64,000 bases of DNA. It comes from an uncultured Mycoplasmatota bacterium. Its GTDB lineage: Bacteria > Bacillota_I > Bacilli_A > Izemoplasmatales > Izemoplasmataceae. The stretch is from assembly GCA_913056275.1 (NCBI GenBank), contig CAJXLP010000003.1:1-64000 (forward strand), written 5' to 3'. A program made the translations under genes and the position numbers. Position 1 is the first letter of the stretch; each line of letters opens with the position of its first letter. Of this stretch, positions 17,357 to 25,089 are shown piece by piece. The notes under the pieces are model-generated. The model was not told where the DNA came from and ran no database searches. It saw nothing but the letters and a program-made list of their open reading frames with translations.

Positions 17357-18739
17357 ATGGTTCATGTGGTCTGGTTCAAAAGAGATTTTCGCACCCTTGA
17401 TCACGCGCCGCTTCACGCGGCGTCTTTTGCTGATGAAGTATTTCCCCTTGCAGTCATTGAACCATCCATCTGGGACGCAGGAGATCTGTCGAAGCGCCAC
17501 TATCAATTTGTTAAAGAGAGCATGCACGACTTAGATCAACGCTTGCAAAAAATGGGCAATCAACTCCACGTCAGGGTTGACGAGATGATTCCTGTCTTAG
17601 AAACCCTGTATGCGACATGGGGCCAGTTTACGATGCATTCCCACATGGAGCACGGATTGTCGCATACGTATGAGCGCGATAAAGCGGTCAAGGCCTGGAT
17701 GGATGCCCACCAATGCCGGTGGACTGAGACACCGGGATTTGGGGTAAAAAGAGGCACGTATGTCGGCCACCGGCCGAGTTTCATGAAAACCTATTTAAAA
17801 GAACCGGTCTATCCAGTCCCACGCTCTTTAAAATCTGTAAACAAAGTTCCTAATGGATTCTCAGATTCATCGATTCTAGATGGTTATACACCCCCCGGAA
17901 CGCTCGCCTCAAATCCGCTAAAAGGCGGAGAAACTGCGGCCATTAAACAGGCCAATTCATTTTTTCAAACCCGCACCAAAACGTATTTAAAACACATGAC
18001 AAAACCGGCGTATTCATTTACCTCATCAAGCTTATTATCCGCCTATTTAACGTGGGGAAACATTTCCATCAAATCGTTGCATAAAGCGACGCAAAACCAT
18101 CTAGATTCTCCCGAAAAGAAACCGAAAAAAGCGCTTCAGAGTTTTTCTTCAAGAGTTTATTGGCACTGCCATTTTGTGGAAAAAGTTGAAATGAAACCGT
18201 GGATCAATACGGTGTCTAAAGACCCTCGGTATGAAGGCGTTCGCACGACGAATGAGGAATGGTTTGAGCGTTTTAAAAAAGGCACCACAGGGTTTCCGTT
18301 TGTAGACGCCTGCATGCGTTTTTTACACGCCAAAGCGTGGCTTAACTTTCGTCAACGGGCGATGTTGACGTCGTTTGCTTGCAACACGTTATTATTAGAT
18401 TGGCGGGACGTTGGTCAATTTCTCGCGCAATCGTGGATTGATTATGAACCGGGCATCCACTGGTCACAAATCCAAATGCAATCGGGGTTGATCGCCCCGC
18501 GGCACATCCCCATCTATGACGTCATCAAACAATCCAAAGAGACCGATCCTGATGGAGTGTTCATTCAGTCACAAATTCCTGAACTTGCGGCGTGTTCGAG
18601 TGCAAATATTCACGAACCTTGGAAGCTTGCAGACAACCCATACATCGCTCCGATGATCGATTATGACGCGATACTCAATGAAAATAAAGAAAAGTTATAC
18701 GCGATTAAAAAATTACCAGAAAGGACCGTCCATGTTTAA
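17357..18739 (+). CDS. Deoxyribodipyrimidine photolyase / cryptochrome-family flavoprotein
   Basis: A 460-residue FAD protein with an N-terminal antenna domain ('VVWFKRDFRTLDHAPL') and a C-terminal FAD domain: 'SSSLLSAYLTWGNIS', 'VYWHCHFVEKVE', 'GFPFVDACMRFLHAKAWLNFR', 'LLDWRDVGQFLAQSWIDYEPGIHWSQIQMQSG'-region blocks. Light-driven repair of cyclobutane dimers is the likely role. The sequence is divergent from E. coli-type PhrB, for instance the first loop reads TLDHAPL where DNxAL is usual. It overlaps the next gene, a flavin-type reductase, by eight bases, which suggests that the pair work together. Confidence 0.88.
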   Translation: MVHVVWFKRDFRTLDHAPLHAASFADEVFPLAVIEPSIWDAGDLSKRHYQFVKESMHDLDQRLQKMGNQLHVRVDEMIPVLETLYATWGQFTMHSHMEHGLSHTYERDKAVKAWMDAHQCRWTETPGFGVKRGTYVGHRPSFMKTYLKEPVYPVPRSLKSVNKVPNGFSDSSILDGYTPPGTLASNPLKGGETAAIKQANSFFQTRTKTYLKHMTKPAYSFTSSSLLSAYLTWGNISIKSLHKATQNHLDSPEKKPKKALQSFSSRVYWHCHFVEKVEMKPWINTVSKDPRYEGVRTTNEEWFERFKKGTTGFPFVDACMRFLHAKAWLNFRQRAMLTSFACNTLLLDWRDVGQFLAQSWIDYEPGIHWSQIQMQSGLIAPRHIPIYDVIKQSKETDPDGVFIQSQIPELAACSSANIHEPWKLADNPYIAPMIDYDAILNENKEKLYAIKKLPERTVHV

Positions 18740-19385
18740 AAAAGCACCCACCAGTCACGTGCTAAATGTGCGTGAAGTAGAGAATAAATTGATGGTCGAA
18801 CTTTCGAAACCAGAAGGCTTTGATTTTCAAGCGGGTCAGTACGGAACGTTTAAGATATCTGGACTTAAACTGGATAGTTCACGGACGTTTTCTTTTGCGT
18901 CAAGTCCAGATGAACCAACCCTAAAGCTTGGCACACAAATGTCTGATCCACCCTCCAAATACAAAGATGCATTAAAAGAACTAAAGAAAAATGATGAGAT
19001 TATTGTGAAAGGTCCATTTGGTGATTTTACTTGGAAAAATATCCATCCGAAAAAAGTGTTTATTGGACTCGGTGTTGGCATCACCCCGATTCGTTCTTTG
19101 TTAATGTCCCGGGATGATTTATCTGAGGTGACATTAATCTACGCTGGGGCGTCGCACAAACTATACTTAGATGAATTTAAAGCGTTAAAAGCGGCTGGGC
19201 TTAGTTTGATTGAGACTCAACACCGAGATGACTTAAATCAAGCACTTACCACCCTACCCGATCCAACACAGACGGAATTTTACATCAGTGGATCAATGAA
19301 AGCGGTCAATGGTGTCGCGAAAACAGTCAAACAATTAGGCGCCAATAAAAAAACGATCTATTCAGATATTTTTACAGGATATTAA
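18732..19385 (+). CDS. Ferredoxin-reductase-like FAD/NAD(P) oxidoreductase
   Basis: A 217-residue two-domain reductase of the FNR superfamily. The FAD-binding barrel carries 'RTFSFASSP' and the nucleotide domain 'FIGLGVGITPIRSLLM'; it ends 'IYSDIFTGY', an aromatic C terminus seen in the family. It has no 2Fe-2S domain, so it must pass electrons to a separate carrier such as flavodoxin or another flavin. The start at 18732 follows AAAGGA and lies within the photolyase gene. Coupled translation with photolyase is unusual and may mean that it reduces the photolyase FAD, which is an inference. Confidence 0.86.
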   Translation: MFKKAPTSHVLNVREVENKLMVELSKPEGFDFQAGQYGTFKISGLKLDSSRTFSFASSPDEPTLKLGTQMSDPPSKYKDALKELKKNDEIIVKGPFGDFTWKNIHPKKVFIGLGVGITPIRSLLMSRDDLSEVTLIYAGASHKLYLDEFKALKAAGLSLIETQHRDDLNQALTTLPDPTQTEFYISGSMKAVNGVAKTVKQLGANKKTIYSDIFTGY

Positions 19386-19466
19386 AAAGCATTTAGAAAA
19401 ATCTGCATAAAAAATTTTGTCAATCACTATAATTTGGCTTATTTATAAAGATTATAAACAAATGAG

Positions 19467-19513
19467 AAAACCGTTTAACAGATTGCTATATCTATGTTAA
19501 GCGGTTTTTTATT
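19467..19513 (+). terminator. Terminator after the reductase gene
   Basis: AAAACCG-TTTAAC pairs with GTTAAG-CGGTTTT (one mismatch) across a 14-base loop, followed by a T run. It lies about 80 bases after the reductase stop. The AT-rich 19386-19466 stretch holds no gene. Confidence 0.75.
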
Positions 19514-19551
19514 GGCGCATTATAACTTGAAAAAGTTTTGTAATACAGGTT

Positions 19552-19572
19552 ATTGTGTTGATGTAACACAAT
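19552..19572. promoter_or_regulatory. Inverted repeat upstream of the redox lipoprotein cluster
   Basis: ATTGTGTT and AACACAAT are perfect eight-base arms separated by five bases, about 30 bases before the rhodanese lipoprotein start. It could be an operator. It resembles a Rex box (TTGTGA-N6-TCACAA) but the inner bases and the spacing differ, so I do not assign a regulator. Confidence 0.45.
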
Positions 19573-19601
19573 CAATTTTTGAAAGGGCAAGGAAAATGAA
19601 A

Positions 19602-20549
19602 ATGAAAAATGCATTACGCGCAATGAGTCTTGTAGTTCTCGTTTTTGGACTCATTGCATGTGAGACCAATGATCCGGTCTCAGAAACGGTTGAATTGCCA
19701 GAGACAGTATCCATGAGTGATGTGGATGAATATCTATTTAATGAAGAGTGGCAATTGGTCGATTTAAGAAATTTCGATGATCAAATGGCGGACGGCTGGA
19801 TTCGTGGATTTGAGATAATTCCATTTTTTGATTATCTCGAATACACTGACATTTTAGTTCGCACGAATCAATGGACGTACAATGGGAATCAAATTCTTAA
19901 TGAATCCGCACTTCGCGCACTGTTTGATGAAGACAAAAGCATCGTCTTAATGTGTGCGGGAGGAACGCGCGCTGGGTTTGTTAAGGAAGCTCTAGAGGAT
20001 CTAGGGTATGAAAATGTATATAATGCCGGCGCATTGAGTGCGTATGACGGCGACCACCGAGTGTTTGGTGACGGAGAATATGCGTTTGACATGCCCGCCC
20101 CCGAGACCACTGGTGATCTGCCTGAAACCCTTGCCCTCGCAGATGAATCATTTGATTTCTACGTGGGGCGCACCGATGTTCAGTTTGTCGATTTAAGAAA
20201 TTTTACCGATAAAATGAGCGTGGGCTGGCATGAAGAATCAACTGTGATTCCTTTCTTTGACTTCTTAGAAGCCAGTGAAATTCTCGTGCGGAATGACGGA
20301 TGGAATTTCAATCCAGATACGATTCTTGATGAAGAAATGTTGCGCAGTTTATTTGATGAAGAAAAGCATATCGTCTTAATTTGTGCCGGAGGGACGCGTG
20401 CTGCATTCGTCCAATCAGCCTTAGAAGAACTCGGATATGACAACGTCTACAATGCGGGTGGTCTAAGTGATTACACGGGCGATCGATTAATTGTTCCAGG
20501 TGAATGTCCAAATCTGGATGATGACGATCCCTCGAATGATTGCGAGTAG
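19602..20549 (+). CDS. Lipoprotein with two tandem rhodanese domains
   Basis: An exported lipoprotein: basic N terminus, hydrophobic segment and lipobox 'LIAC'. Two homologous domains of about 130 residues follow. Each has 'LVDLRNF/FVDLRNF' near its start and an active-site loop 'CAGGTRA' with the persulfide-carrying Cys, then 'LGYENVYNAGA' or 'LGYDNVYNAGG'. Both loops keep Cys and Arg, so both domains could be active in sulfur transfer. The acidic tail 'DDDDPSNDCE' ends in a Cys-Glu. Start choice: AAGGA fits the ATG at 19602; another ATG at 19596 is possible. It is followed with no gap by two more lipoproteins. Confidence 0.88.
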   Translation: MKNALRAMSLVVLVFGLIACETNDPVSETVELPETVSMSDVDEYLFNEEWQLVDLRNFDDQMADGWIRGFEIIPFFDYLEYTDILVRTNQWTYNGNQILNESALRALFDEDKSIVLMCAGGTRAGFVKEALEDLGYENVYNAGALSAYDGDHRVFGDGEYAFDMPAPETTGDLPETLALADESFDFYVGRTDVQFVDLRNFTDKMSVGWHEESTVIPFFDFLEASEILVRNDGWNFNPDTILDEEMLRSLFDEEKHIVLICAGGTRAAFVQSALEELGYDNVYNAGGLSDYTGDRLIVPGECPNLDDDDPSNDCE

Positions 20550-21170
20550 ATGATGAAAAAATTAATGCTTGCTTGTGTGTCAGTTACTGTTTTATTTCTA
20601 GGGGCGTGTGCAGAAAGCACCATTGAAACAGAACCCCTGGCTTATGCGAACTTAACATGGCCTCATTTAGATGGTCACGGAACTGAAAGTATGTTTGATG
20701 CACCCGTTTTATTTGAGTATGAAACCCGTGATTATGTGAAATATCAAGTGTCATATTTGTCGTGTACATGCCGCGCCCCTAAAGACAATTATTGGAGTAC
20801 GGTGTATTATGAAATCGACAAAAATACTGGTGAAGTTTTAACCATGTCATATGATTATGAAAGTTCCGACCATTACATTGCCGCCTTCTGGGGAGATAGT
20901 AGCCCCATTCCGGATACCGGGGTAACCTACGACGACTTTAAATCAGATTTTATCCCTTGGCTAGAAGGTCAAACCTTAGAAGATTTAGATGGTATTAATA
21001 TTTTTTATGATGACACGCCTGGGGTATACAGCGAATTTGCCAATACAAAAGCGATTGATGAACCTGAAATGATCGATGCCTACTCAGGCAGCAGTGTATC
21101 CACGAATAACATGATTCGTATCACCAAAGCATTACTGGCATATCATCAAACCACCTACATGGGTGAATAG
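20550..21170 (+). CDS. Lipoprotein, probable FMN-binding-domain-like protein
   Basis: A 206-residue lipoprotein with lipobox 'LGAC'. The C-terminal 'IDAYSGSSVSTNNMIRITKAL' region aligns with the flavinylation motif of FMN-binding domains (D-x-x-SGAT-x-T-S), but the acceptor position is Ser rather than Thr. A central 'SCTCRAP' pair of cysteines is unusual and could bind metal or form a disulfide. The start codon abuts the stop of the rhodanese lipoprotein, and a sister protein with the canonical motif follows ten bases downstream. The whole-domain assignment is weaker than for that neighbour. Confidence 0.7.
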   Translation: MMKKLMLACVSVTVLFLGACAESTIETEPLAYANLTWPHLDGHGTESMFDAPVLFEYETRDYVKYQVSYLSCTCRAPKDNYWSTVYYEIDKNTGEVLTMSYDYESSDHYIAAFWGDSSPIPDTGVTYDDFKSDFIPWLEGQTLEDLDGINIFYDDTPGVYSEFANTKAIDEPEMIDAYSGSSVSTNNMIRITKALLAYHQTTYMGE

Positions 21171-21179
21171 GAGCGTCAC

Positions 21180-21596
21180 ATGAAAAAAGTATTAATGAGT
21201 TTTATCTTAAGTGCTTTATTCGTAACACTTGCCGCCTGCGGCGATGGTGGAGTTGAATATCCTGTTGAATACTTTAATGCGACTGTCACAGGTAGTGAAT
21301 CTGCCGGTGAGGGACGCCTAATGACCGTGGAGACAACTGGCTTTTATGAGATGGTCGTTGAAGTCACGGTGAATGCAGATGGCCTAGAGGACTATGAAGT
21401 CATTTCGCATGAAGAAAGTGCCGACTACGGTGGCATCTTGATTGATGATACCAATTACTTAGCCGATCTCGTGGCAGCTAATGGTGAATTATCAAGTGAC
21501 GAATTAGATGCGTACTCAGGCGCCACGGCAACCCGTGATGCCTTGATGGACGCGGCATTAGCAGCACTTGAACATTATACCGCCAACTACGAATAA
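21180..21596 (+). CDS. Small FMN-binding-domain lipoprotein
   Basis: A 138-residue lipoprotein: 'MKKVLMSFILSALFVTLAAC' with lipobox LAAC, then one FMN-binding domain. The motif 'LDAYSGATATRDALMDAAL' fits the site where ApbE-type transferases attach FMN to Thr. Related domains occur in RnfG, NqrC and the PplA lipoprotein of Gram-positive extracellular electron transfer. GAGCGTCAC precedes the start weakly. No ApbE gene is in the window, so flavinylation is predicted, not shown. It ends the three-gene lipoprotein cluster. Confidence 0.85.
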   Translation: MKKVLMSFILSALFVTLAACGDGGVEYPVEYFNATVTGSESAGEGRLMTVETTGFYEMVVEVTVNADGLEDYEVISHEESADYGGILIDDTNYLADLVAANGELSSDELDAYSGATATRDALMDAALAALEHYTANYE

Positions 21597-21618
21597 TCTT
21601 GAGATATCCTCCTTTTAC

Positions 21619-21661
21619 AAAAAAGAATGATGCCGCTTTAAAGCGTCATCATTCTTTTTTC
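21619..21661. terminator. Bidirectional terminator
   Basis: AAAAAAGAATGATG and CATCATTCTTTTTT flank an inner CGCTTTAAAGCG, making a long stem with T runs on both strands. It serves the lipoprotein cluster and the oppositely oriented Nudix gene, whose end lies inside it. Confidence 0.9.
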
Positions 21662-22195
21662 TATCTTTTGATAAATGGGTTGCATTCGGTCTTCTTTGAT
21701 GTGGTCTAAGTACTCGGTTAAGCGTAACCACTGAATGCCACTATGTTCGGCGTCATTAAAGTTGATTGACGTACGGTCATCGACCCACAATCCATAAGTA
21801 ATATTAAGGTGTAAATGATCGGGCACAAAGTGCCCTTTTTTTATGTGATTTTGGACATGAATCACATCCAACGCGACCGGGGTCTGACTCACTTTATCAA
21901 AGCTTTGAATACCCGTTTCTTCGGTTGCTTCTTTGAGTGCCACGTGTAAGCAATTGGGGTCCCCATCGTTGTGTCCGCCAAACCATCCCCATGATTGGTA
22001 AATATTATGAAATCCCATTAAAACCTTGGTCTTAGCTAAGTTCATAATGAATACACTGGATGTGACGTGAGCCGTTAAATTTGTTCGATCTAATGCATCG
22101 GGGTTTCGCTTAAAGAAATCGAGCATGAGTGTTTGATCCGTTTTTTCTTGGTCTAAGTCTGTGCGAAAAGTTTTGACGACCTCTATGTAATTCAT
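21638..22195 (-). CDS. Nudix hydrolase
   Basis: A 185-residue member of the Nudix family, which hydrolyses nucleoside diphosphates linked to another group. The Nudix box reads 'GGHNDGD' then 'ALKEATEETGI', matching GX5EX7REUXEEXGU with Lys for the Arg and a shifted first Glu. The ATG at 22195 is preceded by GGTGATAA. The N-terminal 60 residues lack a clear match. The substrate is unknown. It is convergent with the lipoprotein cluster and follows the MFS gene by 31 bases, so these two may share a transcript. Confidence 0.87.
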   Translation of the reverse strand: MNYIEVVKTFRTDLDQEKTDQTLMLDFFKRNPDALDRTNLTAHVTSSVFIMNLAKTKVLMGFHNIYQSWGWFGGHNDGDPNCLHVALKEATEETGIQSFDKVSQTPVALDVIHVQNHIKKGHFVPDHLHLNITYGLWVDDRTSINFNDAEHSGIQWLRLTEYLDHIKEDRMQPIYQKIEKRMMTL

Positions 22196-22226
22196 AATTA
22201 TCACCGAGAATAGTGTATCATTTTTT

Positions 22227-23426
22227 TTAAAAGGATGACGGGGCAGTCACTGTTTTTGGTAAAAATAAGCTAGTTATCGTGGGGACCAATAAAATGGCTG
22301 CTGTGACGAAGTAAATAATCGGTAGGGTAAAAAATGCGCCAATCGAGACCATTATTGCACCTGAAATTAACTGACCAATGGCATCGAGTTGGCCAAAGCT
22401 AGAGAGGACCGTGGCCTTGATTTTAGACGGCGTGTGCTCGACCATCATGTATTTTAAGATGGGGTCACTGGAGGCCCTTGCAGCATGGAAGATGACGAAC
22501 CCGCTTAAGGCCCAGATCATTTGACTGGAAGCACCAAAACTTAATACGCCTAGGCTCATCATGAGAAATAAAATGAATAGCCATGCATTGACGTGGTGAG
22601 CCTCTTTGAAGAAGCGCTTATTAATCATAATTAAAAGACTGCCACTCATAACCATAAACAGTTTTAAGGTGGCAATGATCCACACTGGAGCAAACGGTAA
22701 CTCTCTTAAATTCAGATTGTCTAAGACGTGGACTTGATAAGTCCGGTCTATGCCTTCTGAATAAATCCCTAAAAACAGCATGATCACAAATAAGACCCGT
22801 AATACATGGTGTGATTTAATGTGTGAAAATCCCCGTCCAGTTTGTATCAGATACCCTTTAAACGTCTGGTGGGTCTTTTCAAATGCTGTATTCTCCCGCA
22901 TGAAAAGAATCAAATAAACTGCGAGCATTAACATTATAATCGCGGCTAAGCGCATGGCCCACTGGGGACTAATACTTCCGATCCCTCCAGATAGGAGGAT
23001 GCCGCCAATGCTGCCGAATAAACTCAGTTGTTTGCCACTCAGTAGCACAGCTTTAGTGGGGGCATCGGATTCATCCGATAACCAAGCTTCAAAAGCGCCA
23101 CTAATGAATGTTTCACCGAGTCCCCAGACAATTTGGGCCATAAAGATGCCGATAAATGCGAGGGTAGATACTTCCCATAAAAACCCTAATGCAATGATGA
23201 TTAATCCAATAATGACCGACCATTTACGACTGTATAAGTCGGCCACGACTCCTGTGGGAACCTCAAATAAAAGAACGGCAATTTCTAAAGCAGTACCAAG
23301 TAAAATGAGTTGAAAGACTTCTAAGCCAGCCACATCAATCCGATAAATAATGGCTGCAGTAAACATTAAATTAAACGCAAAGCTCATGATAAATCGACTC
23401 ATTAAATATTGGTTTTTTGGATGCAT
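22227..23426 (-). CDS. Major facilitator superfamily transporter
   Basis: A 399-residue, 12-helix MFS protein. The helix 2-3 loop motif A appears as 'GVVADLYSRKWSVIIG', and 'FEVPTGVVAD' before it is typical of drug-efflux-like members of Gram-positive bacteria. A second copy of loop character is seen around 'MINKRFFKEA'. The ATG at 23426 follows AGGAGC; the longer frame to 23468 is unsupported. The substrate cannot be inferred. The start lies about 50 bases from the candidate MtlR operator, but in the other direction. Confidence 0.87.
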   Translation of the reverse strand: MHPKNQYLMSRFIMSFAFNLMFTAAIIYRIDVAGLEVFQLILLGTALEIAVLLFEVPTGVVADLYSRKWSVIIGLIIIALGFLWEVSTLAFIGIFMAQIVWGLGETFISGAFEAWLSDESDAPTKAVLLSGKQLSLFGSIGGILLSGGIGSISPQWAMRLAAIIMLMLAVYLILFMRENTAFEKTHQTFKGYLIQTGRGFSHIKSHHVLRVLFVIMLFLGIYSEGIDRTYQVHVLDNLNLRELPFAPVWIIATLKLFMVMSGSLLIMINKRFFKEAHHVNAWLFILFLMMSLGVLSFGASSQMIWALSGFVIFHAARASSDPILKYMMVEHTPSKIKATVLSSFGQLDAIGQLISGAIMVSIGAFFTLPIIYFVTAAILLVPTITSLFLPKTVTAPSSF

Positions 23427-23477
23427 GGGAGCTCCTATCACACGACATTCATGCTTAATATCATACACTATTTACTT

Positions 23478-23498
23478 TTGTCACGGTATGCGTGGCAA
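23478..23498. promoter_or_regulatory. Candidate MtlR operator upstream of mtlA
   Basis: TTGTCAC-N7-GTGGCAA is a 21-base inverted repeat with six of seven pairs matched, lying about 80 bases before the mtlA start. The half-site TTGTCAC recurs at 24991 in front of mtlR. Known MtlR activators bind upstream of mtlA promoters, so this is a reasonable candidate. Confidence 0.5.
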
Positions 23499-23521
23499 GG
23501 TTGAATTAGTTTGTCTTGTAA

Positions 23522-23536
23522 TTGTTAACGCTTACT
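23522..23536 (+). promoter_or_regulatory. Candidate catabolite-responsive element (cre) at the mtlA promoter
   Basis: TTGTTAACGCTTACT matches the CcpA consensus WTGNAANCGNWNNCW with one mismatch. It overlaps a possible -35 (TTGTTA) whose -10 would be TAAGAT at 23546-23551 with an 18-base spacer. This position would suit repression by CcpA with HPr-Ser-P. Confidence 0.5.
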
Positions 23537-23579
23537 TTATAAAATTAAGATAGAACAAAACATTTTTAGGAGGTACCAA

Positions 23580-24941
23580 ATGGATACATCTATCCGTGTT
23601 CGTATTCAAAGTATGGGACGATTCTTAAGCGGAATGGTCATGCCAAACATCGGAGCATTCATTGCTTGGGGGTTAATTACGGCATTATTCATCCCAACAG
23701 GATGGCTCCCAAATGAAACATTGGCTGAACTTGTCGGTCCAATGATTATTTACATGTTACCATTGCTCATCGGGTTTACCGGTGGTCGCTTAATTTATGG
23801 GATTCGTGGGGGTGTTTTAGGCGCTATCGCAACCATGGGTGTTGTGGTTGGAGCTGACATTCCAATGTTTATTGGGGCCATGATTATGGGCCCACTTGGT
23901 GGATATGTGATCAAGAAAATTGATCAAGTCTTACAAGAAAGAATCCCAACCGGTTTTGAAATGTTAGTGAACAACTTCTCAGCAGGGATTGCTGGGACTT
24001 TACTTGCTTTACTGTCTGTTGTCGTCATTGGTCCAGTTGTCTTAGGACTCAATAATGCGTTAGAAAGTTTAGTTGATTTAATTGTTGGAGCAAACCTTTT
24101 ACCATTTGCCTCCTTCTTCATTGAACCTGCTAAAATACTTTTCTTAAATAATGCCATTAACTTTGGAGTATTAGGACCACTAGGTGTGAATGAAGCCGCC
24201 GAAGCAGGAAAATCAATCTTCTTTATGTTAGAAACAAACCCTGGTCCTGGCCTTGGAATCTTGTTATCATTCTGGATGTTTGGAAAAGGTGCATCAAAAG
24301 CCTCAGCCCCAGGGTCTGTCATTATTCACTTTTTAGGGGGGATTCACGAGATTTACTTCCCGTATGTCCTCGCAAAACCCGTCTTAGTATTAGCCGCCAT
24401 CGCGGGTGGATTTACCGGCGTATTAACCTTTGTCATCTTTGGTGTTGGACTTGTAGCAACCCCATCACCTGGTAGTATATTTGCCTACATTGCGATGACC
24501 CCACAAGGTGATTTCATTGGCATGTTCGCTGGAATCATCACATCCACAGTTGCCAGTTTCTTAGTCGCCAGTTTCTTCTTGAAGATTGATAAATCAAAAG
24601 TAGAAGATCTCGATGAAGCAAAAGAAAAAGTCGCTTCGATGAAATCAGCTGGGAAAAAGAAAGCAACTCAAGTGAAATTAGTCGTCTTTGCTTGTGATGC
24701 AGGCATGGGCTCTAGTGCCATGGGAGCTTCGACATTGAAGAAAAAATTTAAAACAGCAGGCATCGGGATCGAGGTCGTTAACACAAGCTTGGAAGAAATT
24801 CCCGAAAACGCTGATTTAGTTGTGACGCATAAAGACCTGCGAGCTAGGGCAACTCAAAACGCTCCGAACGCAGAAATTGTGGCCATTCAAAATTTTGTTG
24901 GCGCGCCCGAATACGATCAACTTGTTGAGCGCTTAAAATAA
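23580..24941 (+). CDS. mtlA: PTS mannitol-type transporter, EIICB
   Basis: The membrane IIC domain (about residues 1-340) takes up a hexitol, and the C-terminal IIB domain phosphorylates it. IIC blocks 'AFIAWGLITALFIPTGWLPN' and 'GIHEIYFPYVLAKP' are those of mannitol permeases. IIB has the phosphocysteine Cys372 in 'ACDAGMGSSAMGA'. There is no IIA domain; it is supplied by mtlF. A strong TAGGAGG site precedes the ATG. Mannitol is the best guess for substrate; a related hexitol is possible because the downstream enzymes are not the usual mannitol set. Confidence 0.94.
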   Translation: MDTSIRVRIQSMGRFLSGMVMPNIGAFIAWGLITALFIPTGWLPNETLAELVGPMIIYMLPLLIGFTGGRLIYGIRGGVLGAIATMGVVVGADIPMFIGAMIMGPLGGYVIKKIDQVLQERIPTGFEMLVNNFSAGIAGTLLALLSVVVIGPVVLGLNNALESLVDLIVGANLLPFASFFIEPAKILFLNNAINFGVLGPLGVNEAAEAGKSIFFMLETNPGPGLGILLSFWMFGKGASKASAPGSVIIHFLGGIHEIYFPYVLAKPVLVLAAIAGGFTGVLTFVIFGVGLVATPSPGSIFAYIAMTPQGDFIGMFAGIITSTVASFLVASFFLKIDKSKVEDLDEAKEKVASMKSAGKKKATQVKLVVFACDAGMGSSAMGASTLKKKFKTAGIGIEVVNTSLEEIPENADLVVTHKDLRARATQNAPNAEIVAIQNFVGAPEYDQLVERLK

Positions 24942-24950
24942 TATAAACCC

Positions 24951-24985
24951 AAAACGGCCATTAAACATTGAATGGCCGTTTTATT
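24951..24985 (+). terminator. Terminator after mtlA
   Basis: AAAACGGCCATT pairs with AATGGCCGTTTT across an eight-base loop, followed by TTATTTAT. It separates mtlA from the mtlR-to-HPr genes, so those need their own promoter or read-through. Confidence 0.85.
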
Positions 24986-24990
24986 TATAT

Positions 24991-25063
24991 TTGTCACCGG
25001 TAGATTTCTTAATACATGACAAACTAAAATGATTTAATGCATCGAATTATTTATAATTGTCAT
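24991..25063. promoter_or_regulatory. mtlR upstream region with repeated TTGTCA half-sites
   Basis: TTGTCACC (24991), the inverted TGACAA (25017-25022) and a third TTGTCA (25058-25063) lie between the mtlA terminator and mtlR. The first matches the arm of the palindrome upstream of mtlA. TATAAT occurs at 25052-25057. Autoregulation by MtlR is possible; the arrangement is looser than at mtlA. Confidence 0.35.
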
Positions 25064-25089
25064 ATGATTAAGATATAGGGGTGAACAGT

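Noticed and set aside
19552-19572. Rex-binding site
   Set aside because: The arms contain TTGTGTT/AACACAA rather than TTGTGAA/TTCACAA, and the inner spacing is one base too long, so I kept it as an unassigned inverted repeat.
19494-19601. Longer start for the tandem-rhodanese lipoprotein
   Set aside because: The extension would translate the 3' arm of the preceding terminator and place 35 residues before a normal lipoprotein signal peptide. The ATG at 19602 (or 19596) has a ribosome site.
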